A stretch of DNA of 43,162 nucleotides from Campylobacter sp. US33a (GTDB lineage Bacteria; Campylobacterota; Campylobacteria; Campylobacterales; Campylobacteraceae). Below are positions 1 through 6,721 of the stretch, in pieces (within the stretch, counting starts at the first letter, position 1; each line of letters begins with the position of its first letter). A program made the position numbers and the translations under genes. The stretch is from assembly GCF_004378855.1 (NCBI RefSeq), contig NZ_RYYL01000012.1, positions 1 through 43,162 on the forward strand, in the 5' to 3' direction. The notes beneath the pieces were generated by a model that saw nothing but the letters and a program-made list of their open reading frames with translations, was not told the origin of the DNA and did no database searches.

Positions 1-156
1 CAACAACTTAAGAGTGTGGATAAGTGATCTTATAAATTAAGATAAGCCATACACAAGAATAATTTAAGTGTGAATTTTGGTAAGAGAAAATAAAAAATTT
101 AATTTTTATTTAAAAATTATATAAATTATTATAAAACAACACACTTTCAATAAAGA

Positions 157-730
157 ATGATTAATGAAAGTCATCTGTTTTTTAAAAGAATAATAATGCT
201 AGAATTCTTTATTAATCTTTTAATATTTATTCTTATATTTTTCTTTTTTGTTTTTATATTTTCTATCATTTTATATTTTAGCACTAAAATCTTTTATAAA
301 TTAAAAAATAAAACAAAAACTATAAATTTTAAAACAATATTTAAAAAATTTACTTTATTTCTTTTGCCTGTATATCTTTTATTATTCTTAAGCAGGAGGC
401 TGTTCTTATAAATATATGGATCCACAATATTATGAGTTTAAGAGGTTGTGTTATCTTAATGCGGGAAAAATGTTGATTGAGGATGAATCTATAAAAAATA
501 AAACGAATATAATAGTGACCCCTAAAAGTAAGCAAATAAAAGATAGGATAGTGGAAACTAGATTTGAAAGAAAGAATGAAAACCAAGTAGTGTATTATCG
601 TATTAATACATATTTTTATGATAGTTATGGTATATTCTTGAAAGGTGATGAGGGTGTTGGATTATATTTTAGATATATGGAAGTATTAAGTTGTAAGAAT
701 ATTGACAAAAAATTTAAGAAAGATGATTGA
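157..730 (+). pseudogene. Membrane/lipoprotein gene split by a frameshift (small envelope protein family)
   Basis: Two adjoining reading frames look like one broken gene. The first (157-411) encodes a very hydrophobic stretch with two likely membrane helices; the second (416-730) encodes a soluble domain beginning MDPQYYEFKRLC. Read in the second frame, the bases just before 416 give GGCSYKYMDPQYYEF, so removing one base near 388-392 would join the helices to a Cys-led soluble domain. The segment SYKYMDPQYYEFKRLC aligns by eye with SYYLEPSFYKFKEICK of the intact protein at 42253-42822 and with SLDSEYKEFERLC of the gene at 954-1510, so all three seem to be one family. Function unknown; I infer an envelope-anchored protein facing the periplasm, possibly an immunity protein. 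An alternative is two separate short proteins. Confidence 0.5.
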
Positions 731-754
731 CAAGTTGAAACTTTGGAATAATAA

Positions 755-913
755 ATGAGTAAAAATATTAAAACGTAAGAAGCCAAATTAGACTTAATCA
801 CTAAATTTTTAGACTATGCTAATATAACAGATGCTAGTTATGCAATGCTACATTTAATCAATGAGAATAATAAGAATTCAACCCTTACACCCTTTATGGC
901 TTTATGCAGATAG
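755..913 (+). pseudogene. Decayed N-terminal fragment of the large protein family seen at 42815
   Basis: An ATG frame with an in-frame TAA at codon 8 continues for 44 further codons. Its segment DYANITDASYAMLHLINEN matches DNAELAMASYGYFHLIDK of the large open frame starting at 42815, including the A-S-Y and H-L-I residues. After that match the sequence ends within 20 codons (NSTLTPFMALCR, stop), so only the first tenth or less of a long protein is left. The last part, from 845, lies in the repeat shared with 41131-41372. I read it as a relic of a gene that once stood directly before the lipoprotein gene at 954. Confidence 0.5.
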
Positions 914-1086
914 GATAACTAATCTAAAAAATCATAATAAAAGGCAATAAAGTATGAAATATATTACATTGCCTTTTATTGCAGGTTTAATTGTATTTGT
1001 TTCGGTAAAAGGTTGTTTTTATCCTACAAGCTATCGTGCTTTTATACCAAAAGTTTAGATTCTGAGTATAAAGAGTTTGAAAGATT
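845..1086 (+). repeat. 242-bp direct repeat, copy A
   Basis: This segment matches 41131-41372 over 242 bases without an indel; I count about eight mismatches by eye. It covers the end of the decayed fragment above, a short spacer, the lipoprotein start at 954 and the first codons of its mature part. Beyond 1086 the two copies continue to be alike only at protein level (ERLCKEEVGKVVYARP against ERFSQQELGRVLYARP). Both copies have the same orientation and enclose about 40 kb of core genes. Confidence 0.9.
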
Positions 1087-1510
1087 ATGCAAAGAGGAAG
1101 TAGGAAAGGTAGTGTATGCAAGACCTATAAAACATGGTATAAAGTTAGAAGATTTGTTTAACTTACCTTCTACGAGTGCTAGGCGTGTTGCTTTAAGCAG
1201 ACATATGTATATGTTGATAGAAAATGTTACAACAAGAGAAGACGAAATTTTTTACTTACATATAGCTGGTTTTGAATATTATACAAGAAAAAGTTTTTCT
1301 ATGCATGATGATTCTAAAAAATATATAAGATGCGAGCCTTTGCTTTATGGTAAAACTTGGAAAGAAAATGCTAAGATAATGGAACAAAAGGCATTTGATA
1401 ATAAAGAATATATAGGCACAGAAAAATATTTACGATATTCACCTTATCATTATGAGTACAATACACTTTATCGCCAAATAGTTAATTTCAAACAAAAGAA
1501 AGAGAATTAA
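954..1510 (+). pseudogene. Frameshifted lipoprotein-like gene, copy A
   Basis: The ATG at 954 opens a 34-codon frame encoding a signal-peptide-like start (MKYITLPFIAGLIVFVSVKGC, Cys in a V-K-G-C setting) and stopping at 1056-1058. The -1 frame runs on without a stop to 1510 and encodes KSLDSEYKEFERLCKEEVGKVVYARP and about 140 further residues. One extra T in the run at 1054-1056 would restore a single protein reading PKVLDSEY, so a one-base loss is the simplest account. The soluble frame can also open at a TTG at 1013, but that would lack the export signal. The homologous copy at 41240 carries the same break. Family unknown; related to the proteins at 416 and 42253. The next small ORF starts within its stop codon (TAATG). 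Confidence 0.6.
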
Positions 1511-1650
1511 TGATATATAATTACAAATACTCTCTTGGAATCTATGTTAATGATTGGGGCTTTATGATGGGCAGTGAGGGAAACCCTCATGTGTTCTTAG
1601 GACTTAGCAAAGGCAAAAGTCTTGATGAGCTTGATAAAATAGGGAGGTAA
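1510..1650 (+). CDS. 46-aa hypothetical protein (NDWGF motif)
   Basis: A 46-residue frame starts at the A of the preceding TAA (TAATG), which suggests translational coupling to the lipoprotein frame. It reads NYKYSLGIYVNDWGFMMGSE, then NPHVFLGLSKGKSLDELDKI. The same DNA recurs at 41837-41927 with a 2-base loss and an early stop, and a D-E-L-D-K-I segment recurs in the relic at 2224-2435. The downstream relic continues past DELDKI with a charged stretch (EESKQEYLKNKNL), so the 46-aa frame may be the front part of a longer protein. I do not recognise the family. It may be a small expressed protein or another relic. Confidence 0.4.
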   Translation: MIYNYKYSLGIYVNDWGFMMGSEGNPHVFLGLSKGKSLDELDKIGR

Positions 1651-1728
1651 AAATTTTTTAAGAGAATTTAGAATAGAGATTTCATGTTAAAATAAAGTTA
1701 TTACAAATTTAAAAATCAAGGAATTGAA

Positions 1729-1962
1729 ATGGCGTTTACTCAAAAATGTGAAGAATGTGGCGAAGAGATAGATAAAACTGAAAGTTTGTCGATATTTCAG
1801 TCTTTTTTAGAAGGTGGGGTTGTTGAGTGTAAAAAATGCAAAATGCGTTATAAGTCTAAATACAAAACTGCAGTTTTGGATGGAATGATACCTATATTCG
1901 CCGTTGTTGTTATTATGATTGTGGTGGTAGATCTTTTACTTTTTTTGTTGGGGTTACATTAG
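1729..1962 (+). CDS. Zinc-ribbon membrane protein, hypothetical
   Basis: A 77-residue protein preceded by AAGGAA and an ATG at good spacing. Residues 7-10 are CEEC and residues 34-37 CKKC, a two-knuckle zinc ribbon of the kind seen in small CxxC-n-CxxC proteins, followed by a basic Y-K-S-K-Y-K patch and one long hydrophobic helix (about residues 52-75). It would sit in the inner membrane with the ribbon in the cytoplasm. The helix stops abruptly at LLGLH and a second hydrophobic ORF begins 6 bases later, so the protein may be truncated by a frameshift (see 1968-2087). No function can be assigned. Confidence 0.6.
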   Translation: MAFTQKCEECGEEIDKTESLSIFQSFLEGGVVECKKCKMRYKSKYKTAVLDGMIPIFAVVVIMIVVVDLLLFLLGLH

Positions 1963-1967
1963 GGAGT

Positions 1968-2087
1968 ATGATAATACCGACTTTGGTACTTTTAGTGCTT
2001 TATAAGATTTTGGGGACTTATTTTATGCCATTAAAGAAAATTGATAAAAAAGACGAGCAGTTTTTTGACATTAAAGATAAATTTTAG
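1968..2087 (+). CDS. 39-aa hydrophobic ORF, possible shifted C-terminus of the zinc-ribbon protein
   Basis: ATG frame encoding MIIPTLVLLVLYKILGTYFM followed by a charged tail (KKIDKKDEQFFDIKDKF). It has one membrane helix and starts 6 bases after the stop of the zinc-ribbon gene in a different frame. Its composition would suit a second helix plus cytoplasmic tail of that protein, with a one-base indel in the T/G-rich stretch around 1940-1955. Alternatively it is a separate small membrane protein; no strong Shine-Dalgarno is seen apart from AGGGAG overlapping the spacer. Confidence 0.35.
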   Translation: MIIPTLVLLVLYKILGTYFMPLKKIDKKDEQFFDIKDKF

Positions 2088-2223
2088 CATTTTGATAATT
2101 TATAATCAGATTTTTTATATGTTTTAGAGCGATAGACATTTTACTATATTTATAGTCACTTATGGTTATGGTTTTTAGGTGGAAAAATATTATAAATTTA
2201 AATTTTATAAAGTAAAGATTTTT

Positions 2224-2435
2224 GTGAAATACTATGTAAGAATTTATATCTATCTAGTGGATTGGAAAGTATCTTTGGATTTTCTTAGAATTTATTAAAA
2301 ATAAAAGTCCTGATGAATTAGACAAAATAGATGAAGAATCAAAACAAGAATATCTTAAAAACAAAAATTTAAATGAATCAAAAATATTAAGCAAATCAGT
2401 TATAATAAAACAATTTATCTGTATTAGGAGTAAAT
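2224..2435 (+). pseudogene. Relic related to the NDWGF/DELDKI ORF
   Basis: This stretch between genes holds no intact ORF but two adjoining broken frames. The frame from GTG 2224 reads VKYYVRIYIYLVDW; the other frame reads FLEFIKNKSPDELDKIDEES and on to about 2458. Together they copy the layout of the ORF at 1510-1650 (Y-K/R-x-x-I-Y-x-x-x-D-W ... S-x-D-E-L-D-K-I). A third, 9-codon echo (ATG AAA TAT TAT GTT ..., stop) with an AGGAGG ribosome site lies at 2856-2885. These look like successive decayed copies of one gene. Confidence 0.4.
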
Positions 2436-2834
2436 TTGCAAATTCCTATTTATTCTAAACTCAAAACAAAGCTAGAAAATAAAGGAATAGACAATATATC
2501 AAGTGGGCAAATTGCTTGGTTTGTGTGTAGTGTAGGGATTTTTATCATTCCTATGATATATCTCTATATTAGTAACAATTACAATCAATTTATTATTTTG
2601 TTTTTTATGCTATTTATTTTTATATTGAATATGCTTTATGCTAAAAATTTTTTTGCATTATTGTTGCTTGTGATATTAATATTTATATATATGAAATATC
2701 ATGAGTTTATCTATAATTTTAAAATTTTATTTTTTATTTTTGTACCTATAATTTTTATCTTTTTAAGAGCTTGGAGAATTTTAATAACTTTTTTATGCGG
2801 ATATATTTTTTTAGTGGCTATGGTATATATATGA
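2436..2834 (+). CDS. Multi-pass membrane protein, hypothetical
   Basis: A 132-residue protein with a short charged N-terminus (about 25 residues) followed by four or five hydrophobic segments to the end. The start is TTG at 2436, supported by AGGAG at 2427-2431 with a 4-5 base spacer. The base composition is extremely AT-rich even for this window, as in the rest of the accessory strip. No family is recognised. It is flanked by relics of the NDWGF/DELDKI gene and may be a partner or immunity-type membrane protein, but that is guesswork. Confidence 0.5.
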   Translation: MQIPIYSKLKTKLENKGIDNISSGQIAWFVCSVGIFIIPMIYLYISNNYNQFIILFFMLFIFILNMLYAKNFFALLLLVILIFIYMKYHEFIYNFKILFFIFVPIIFIFLRAWRILITFLCGYIFLVAMVYI

Positions 2835-2855
2835 GTTATTAGGAGGATTTTATAA

Positions 2856-2885
2856 ATGAAATATTATGTTACGATTTATATTTGA
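2856..2885 (+). pseudogene. Nine-codon relic of the KYYV...IYIY start
   Basis: AGGAGG at 2841-2846 precedes an ATG at 2856 that opens MKYYVTIYI and then hits TGA. The start resembles VKYYVRIYIY at 2224, so the ribosome site and first codons of a lost gene copy survive here. Confidence 0.35.
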
Positions 2886-2945
2886 TTTTAAGATTCCTAT
2901 CTATTAAACAGTTTTACTACAAAAATTCAATTTTAATTTAAGAAG

Positions 2946-3022
2946 TGGCGCAGCGGACGGGGCTCGAACCCGCGACCTCCGCCGTGACAGGGCGGCATTC
3001 TAACCAGCTGAACTACCGCTGC
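2946..3022 (-). tRNA. tRNA-Asp (GTC), copy 1
   Basis: Reverse complement begins GCAGCGGTAGTTCAGCTGG, has the anticodon loop CTGTCAC (GTC), the T-loop TTCGAGC and an encoded CCA. The acceptor stem GCAGCGG/CCGCTGC pairs fully. Last gene of the seven-tRNA transcript. Confidence 0.95.
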
Positions 3023-3042
3023 ATCCAAAGAAAGATTAAAAA

Positions 3043-3118
3043 TGGTGGTCGCTATAAGACTCGAACTTATGACATCCACCTTGTAAGGGTAGCGCTCTAC
3101 CAACTGAGCTAAGCGACC
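3043..3118 (-). tRNA. tRNA-Val (TAC), copy 1
   Basis: Reverse complement begins GGTCGCTTAGCTCAGTTGG; loop CTTACAA gives anticodon TAC; CCA is encoded. It differs from copy 2 by one base (3091), which turns the 28-42 pair of the anticodon stem from C-G into a U-G wobble, so folding is kept. Confidence 0.95.
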
Positions 3119-3124
3119 AAGTTT

Positions 3125-3200
3125 TGGCGACCCCTAGAGGATTTGAACCTCTGTTTCCACACAGAGAGAGTGTTGTCCTGGGCCACTAGACGAAAGGGTC
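3125..3200 (-). tRNA. tRNA-Glu-like gene with aberrant anticodon arm (CTC)
   Basis: The body is a normal tRNA-Glu: acceptor GACCCTT/AGGGGTC, GTCT...GGAC D-arm, T-arm AGAGG-TTCAAAT-CCTCT and encoded CCA. The anticodon arm is odd: stem ACACT against TGTGG leaves A27-G43 and U31-U39 unpaired, and the loop CTCTCTG places CTC at the anticodon with a pyrimidine at position 37. A one-base register shift gives a better stem (AACAC/GTGTG, four of five pairs) but puts C at position 33 and TCT in the anticodon place. Probably a degenerate or remodelled tRNA-Glu; the usual epsilonproteobacterial form reads TTC. Confidence 0.75.
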
Positions 3201-3227
3201 TTTACCCTATAATAATATACGAAAAAA

Positions 3228-3303
3228 TGGTGTCCCGTGTTGGATTCGAACCAACGGCCCCCTCCTTAAAAGGGAGATGCTCTACCGGCTGAGCTAACGA
3301 GAC
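3228..3303 (-). tRNA. tRNA-Lys (TTT), copy 1
   Basis: Reverse complement begins GTCTCGTTAGCTCAGCCGG, loop CTTTTAA with anticodon TTT, T-loop TTCGAAT, encoded CCA. Identical to the copy at 3483-3558. Confidence 0.95.
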
Positions 3304-3307
3304 AAAG

Positions 3308-3384
3308 TGGCGCAGCGGACGGGGCTCGAACCCGCGACCTCCGCCGTGACAGGGCGGCATTCTAACCAGCTGAACTACCGCTGC
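3308..3384 (-). tRNA. tRNA-Asp (GTC), copy 2
   Basis: Identical to 2946-3022, with anticodon GTC and encoded CCA. Lies 4 bases downstream of tRNA-Lys copy 1 on the plus coordinate axis. Confidence 0.95.
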
Positions 3385-3404
3385 ATCCAAAGAAAGATTA
3401 AAAA

Positions 3405-3480
3405 TGGTGGTCGCTATAAGACTCGAACTTATGACATCCACCTTGTAAGGGTGGCGCTCTACCAACTGAGCTAAGCGACC
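3405..3480 (-). tRNA. tRNA-Val (TAC), copy 2
   Basis: Same as 3043-3118 except for one base in the anticodon stem (here a full C-G pair). Anticodon TAC, encoded CCA. Confidence 0.95.
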
Positions 3481-3482
3481 AA

Positions 3483-3558
3483 TGGTGTCCCGTGTTGGAT
3501 TCGAACCAACGGCCCCCTCCTTAAAAGGGAGATGCTCTACCGGCTGAGCTAACGAGAC
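3483..3558 (-). tRNA. tRNA-Lys (TTT), copy 2
   Basis: First tRNA of the transcript, about 15 bases behind the predicted start site. Anticodon TTT, encoded CCA, identical to copy 1. Confidence 0.95.
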
Positions 3559-3579
3559 AATTTTTAAAATAAAAATGTG

Positions 3580-3608
3580 ATTATGCCAAAATACCACCGC
3601 TTTGTCAA
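3580..3608 (-). promoter_or_regulatory. Sigma-70 promoter of the tRNA cluster
   Basis: On the minus strand TTGACA (3603-3608) and CATAAT (3580-3585) are 17 bases apart. The expected start site near 3573 gives a leader of about 15 bases to tRNA-Lys. The -35 box lies just behind the stop codon of the upstream permease gene (3619). Confidence 0.85.
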
Positions 3609-3618
3609 GAGTTAAAAG

Positions 3619-4404
3619 TTATTTTTGACAAAAAGATTCTAAATATCTAGAAAAAATAGCAATTGGTAAAGTTAAAAGCAAATAACAAAAAGCCAAAGGA
3701 ATATAAGCCTCTAAAGTCGAAAAGGTATATGAGTTAATCTCTTGCGCGCTTTGCGTAAGCTCATTTAGGGCAATAATGCTTAGTAAAGAACTATCTTTGA
3801 TCAAATTTGCAAACTGCCCACTTAAAGGCGGCAAAACATTTTTAAAGGCTTGAGGAAAGATAACATATAAATAAATTTGGTATTCTTTTAAGCCCAAAGC
3901 CTTAGCATTTTCATAAGCCACATTACTTACACTTAAAATTCCAGCTCTAAAAATTTCACTAATATAGGCACAAGAAAACAAAGATAAAATCACAACCCCA
4001 GCTATATAGCGATTCTCAAGCCCCAAACTATCTGCAATGATATAATAAAAAATCAAAATTTGAACCAAAAAAGGTGTTCCACGAATAAGCTCAGTATAAA
4101 ACTTTGCAAACATCCTTAAGATAATAATTTGACTAAAACTAAAACTTGCCAAAATCAAAGAAAAAATAATGCTTAAAATCAAAGAAAAAAAACTGATTAA
4201 AATAGTATTTAAAAAACCTTTAAAAAATTTTTCCCTATACTCATAAACCGCAGTAAAATCAAAATTATAAGCACTAAAATTTAAAAAACACAAAACAAAA
4301 GTTACAAAAGTCACAAATAAAATAGAAGTATTAAATACCAAGGCACTAAAACTTAAATTTTTGTGTTTTTTACTCCTTTGCAATTTGTCGATAAATAAAT
4401 TCAA
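3619..4404 (-). CDS. Amino-acid ABC transporter permease (His/Glu/Gln/Arg type)
   Basis: A 261-residue inner-membrane permease. After a 65-residue N-terminal part with one helix comes the binding-protein-dependent transport domain: FFKGFLNTILIS, the family signature ELIRGTPFLVQILIFYY and the EAA loop (EIFRAGILSVSNVAYENAKA...G), which docks on the ATPase. The TTG start is supported by AAGGG six bases upstream. Neither an ATPase nor a binding protein gene is adjacent on this strand; the binding-protein gene at 5946 is divergent and beyond the alanine symporter, so the partners must be supplied from elsewhere or by that gene. Substrate is not readable from sequence; polar amino acid is the family expectation. 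Confidence 0.88.
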   Translation of the reverse strand: MNLFIDKLQRSKKHKNLSFSALVFNTSILFVTFVTFVLCFLNFSAYNFDFTAVYEYREKFFKGFLNTILISFFSLILSIIFSLILASFSFSQIIILRMFAKFYTELIRGTPFLVQILIFYYIIADSLGLENRYIAGVVILSLFSCAYISEIFRAGILSVSNVAYENAKALGLKEYQIYLYVIFPQAFKNVLPPLSGQFANLIKDSSLLSIIALNELTQSAQEINSYTFSTLEAYIPLAFCYLLLTLPIAIFSRYLESFCQK

Positions 4405-4492
4405 TTTTTACCCTTTTAAAAATATTTTATTCTAAAATTTTGATTGATTTTAACGCAATATTTTTAAAATTTGATAAAAAACATTATCAAAA

Positions 4493-5830
4493 TCAAAAAT
4501 TACACTGTGCCTTCTTTTTGCACTCTTTGTAAATTTTTCTCACAAGAGGTAAAAGCAAGATTAAAGCCAAAGCATTAGGAATAACCATTAAGGTATTAAA
4601 AAAGTCTGATAATTCCCAAACCAAGTCTATTTGCAAAATTGCCCCTAAAATAATAAAAAATAATACTAAAATTTTAAAAATTGCTAATATTTTTTCATTA
4701 AATAAAAATAAAACATTAATTCTTGCAAAATAATACCAAGCTATTATCGTTGTAAAAGCAAAGAAAAATATACAAAGTGCTAAAATTATACTTCCAAAAT
4801 TTCCAAAAACCACGCTAAATGCATTTTGCATCATTATATCTGAATTTAAATTCTGTGTATTGGTAAGTAAAATAATCAAAGCCGTTGCAGTGCAAATTAA
4901 CATGGTAGTGATAAAAACTGAAAGCATAGCACTAAAGGCTAAATTTAGTGGATTACTGTCTTTGGAATTTACATAAGCATGAGGGATAGAACCCATACCT
5001 GCTTCATTAGCAATAAGTCCTCTAGATATTCCATAATGCAAAGCTTCTTTTACACCAATACCCAGCAAACCTCCCATCACAGCCTCAGGATTAAAAGCAG
5101 AAATAAAAATAAATTCTAAGCAAAATAAAATTTTATCTGAAAATTTAAACAAAACATAAGCCGTACAAAGCAAATACAACACTGCCATAAATGGTGCTAA
5201 AAATTCCGAAAATAAAACAATGCGCTTGACTCCACCAAAAATCACAAAAGCACCAAGTAAGGCTACAAATAAACCACTTATAATTTCATTTATACCAAAA
5301 GCATCTTTAAAAGATATGGCTATGGCATTGCTTTGAGTCATCTGTCCTATAAAGCCCAAAGCTATGATCAAGGACAAGGCAAAAGTATAAGATAAAATTT
5401 TAGCAAACCTTGTACCTAAAATTCCTTTCAAGCCTTCTAGTATATAAAAGGCTGGACCGCCTAAGTATTGGTTATTTTTAAAAATTCTAAATTTTTGCGC
5501 CAAAAGAACTTCTGCCATAATACTAGCCATACCCAAAAACGCACCTACCCACATCCAAAAGACCGCACCAGCACCACCAGCTTTAATCGCAGTAGCTACA
5601 CCTACAACACTTCCTACACCAACTTGTGCACAAATACTAATAGCTAAAGATCTCAATGAAGCAAGTTTATCTGATTGGTTGTTTTTAAAAAAATAAGCAA
5701 TGCTGTGTTTGAATTTAAAAATTTGTGCGAAATTAAATACAAAGCTATAAACAACACCTAGCAAAAGCAAAGCACCCACTAAAATATAAGTCACAAAAAA
5801 ATCATTGATATTTAAAAGCAAATCATACAT
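4493..5830 (-). CDS. Sodium:alanine/glycine symporter (AGCS family)
   Basis: A 445-residue multi-pass transporter with the AGCS landmarks: GVGSVVGVATAIKAGGAGAVFWMW near residues 71-95, KFRIFKNNQYLGGPAFYILEG near 113-132, and GLIANEAGMGSIPHA near 270-285. About ten to eleven hydrophobic segments. It would couple Na+ entry to uptake of alanine or glycine, useful for an asaccharolytic bacterium living on amino acids. A GGAA ribosome site lies seven bases before the ATG. An 88-base gap separates it from the permease gene on the same strand, so co-transcription is possible. Confidence 0.9.
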   Translation of the reverse strand: MYDLLLNINDFFVTYILVGALLLLGVVYSFVFNFAQIFKFKHSIAYFFKNNQSDKLASLRSLAISICAQVGVGSVVGVATAIKAGGAGAVFWMWVGAFLGMASIMAEVLLAQKFRIFKNNQYLGGPAFYILEGLKGILGTRFAKILSYTFALSLIIALGFIGQMTQSNAIAISFKDAFGINEIISGLFVALLGAFVIFGGVKRIVLFSEFLAPFMAVLYLLCTAYVLFKFSDKILFCLEFIFISAFNPEAVMGGLLGIGVKEALHYGISRGLIANEAGMGSIPHAYVNSKDSNPLNLAFSAMLSVFITTMLICTATALIILLTNTQNLNSDIMMQNAFSVVFGNFGSIILALCIFFFAFTTIIAWYYFARINVLFLFNEKILAIFKILVLFFIILGAILQIDLVWELSDFFNTLMVIPNALALILLLPLVRKIYKECKKKAQCNF

Positions 5831-5945
5831 TTTTAAATTCCAAACAATAAATTAAAAACGCAATTATATATATTTATTTTATGAAGTGCAAATATTTAAA
5901 CAAAATAGTTAAAATAACGAAAAATTTATCTATAAAGGAAAAACC

Positions 5946-6683
5946 ATGAAAAAAATACTCCTAATTTTAGTTGCGGTTTTTGGATTTTTATTTACCGCTT
6001 GCTCAAATGCAGATAGCAACGAAGCCATAAGAATTGGTATTGCACCAAATTACAAACCTTTTGATTATAAGGAAAATGCTAAACTCACAGGCTTTGATGT
6101 GGATTTAGTTGAAGAGATCGCAAAAAGAGAAAATGTGAAAATCGAATGGGTTGAAATGAGCTTTGATGGTTTAATTTCTGCTTTAAAAACAGGAAAAATC
6201 GATATGATTGCCTCAGCTATGAGTCTTACACCTGAAAGAAGTGCAAATATGGATTTTACAGATACTTACTACAACACTAAAAGCTTATATCTTAAAAGAA
6301 AAGCCGATGCTAGTTTAAATACCAAAGAAGATCTTATAGGAAAAAGTATCGGGGTGCAACTTGGAACCCTTCAAGAGCCTACAGCAAAAGCCATTCAAGA
6401 TGCTAAAGTAGAAGCCAATGAAGCTATTGCGGTGGCTATCATTGCTTTAAAAGCTGGAAAAATCGATGCTGTTATTGCCGATAAAGATGTTTCTAAAGGA
6501 TTTTTGGCAGAAAATGATGATTTAGAAGGATTCTTTGAGGAAAATGATGGAAGTAGCGGATTTAGTTTTGCTTTTGATAAAGGTAAAAATTCTCAAATTT
6601 TAGCTAAATTCAATAAAGGCATTAAAGATCTTCAAAATGATGGGACTTATCAAAAACTTCTTGAAAAATACAATTTGCAATAA
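5946..6683 (+). CDS. Amino-acid ABC transporter substrate-binding lipoprotein
   Basis: A 245-residue family 3 solute-binding protein. The signal peptide ends in the lipobox FTAC with Cys19, so the mature protein is tethered to a membrane on the periplasmic side. The PBP2-like fold is visible from IRIGIAPNYKPFDYKE (first strand), LTGFDVDLVEEIAKR, and MSLTPERSANMDFTDTYY (signature around 77-94), which bind the alpha-amino and carboxyl groups. It sits alone, between the divergent symporter gene and a strong two-way terminator. It could serve the orphan permease at 3619; a glutamine/polar amino-acid ligand is likely but not shown. AAGGAAAA precedes the ATG. Confidence 0.88.
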   Translation: MKKILLILVAVFGFLFTACSNADSNEAIRIGIAPNYKPFDYKENAKLTGFDVDLVEEIAKRENVKIEWVEMSFDGLISALKTGKIDMIASAMSLTPERSANMDFTDTYYNTKSLYLKRKADASLNTKEDLIGKSIGVQLGTLQEPTAKAIQDAKVEANEAIAVAIIALKAGKIDAVIADKDVSKGFLAENDDLEGFFEENDGSSGFSFAFDKGKNSQILAKFNKGIKDLQNDGTYQKLLEKYNLQ

Positions 6684-6690
6684 TTTTAAA

Positions 6691-6721
6691 ATTTTCCAAA
6701 GCCAATTTGGCTTTGGAAAAT
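6691..6721. terminator. Bidirectional terminator
   Basis: A 13-bp perfect stem ATTTTCCAAAGCC / GGCTTTGGAAAAT with a 5-base loop lies between two convergent genes and touches the stop codon of the minus-strand gene. A/T runs on both sides allow use on both strands. Confidence 0.9.

Larger units (their letters stand above)
2946..3118. repeat. Duplicated Asp-Val tRNA unit
   Basis: The 173-base block 2946-3118, including the 20-base spacer between the two tRNAs, recurs at 3308-3480 with a single mismatch (3091 against 3453). With the two identical tRNA-Lys genes this shows that a tRNA cluster was duplicated: the transcript order is Lys-Val-Asp-Lys-Glu-Val-Asp, and only one unit has the Glu gene. 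Confidence 0.9.

Noticed and set aside
1-27. End of a frame reading QQLKSVDK then TGA at the left edge
   Set aside because: Eight codons are too few to tell a gene end from chance.
1050-1062. Programmed -1 frameshift in the lipoprotein gene as a firm feature
   Set aside because: There is no X-XXY-YYZ heptamer, only a single-codon A-AAA slip site, and no clear stimulatory hairpin; a simple base loss explains it better. Kept only as an alternative.
2887-2945. AAAATTCAATTTT dyad as terminator of the tRNA cluster
   Set aside because: Only A-T pairs and a one-base loop; too weak to call, though the transcript must end near here.
3202-3597. 131-aa minus-strand ORF across the tRNA genes (AQPVEHLPFKEGAVGSNPTRDT repeated)
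   Set aside because: It is tRNA sequence translated in a frame; repeats follow the Lys, Asp and Val genes. A well-known kind of false protein.
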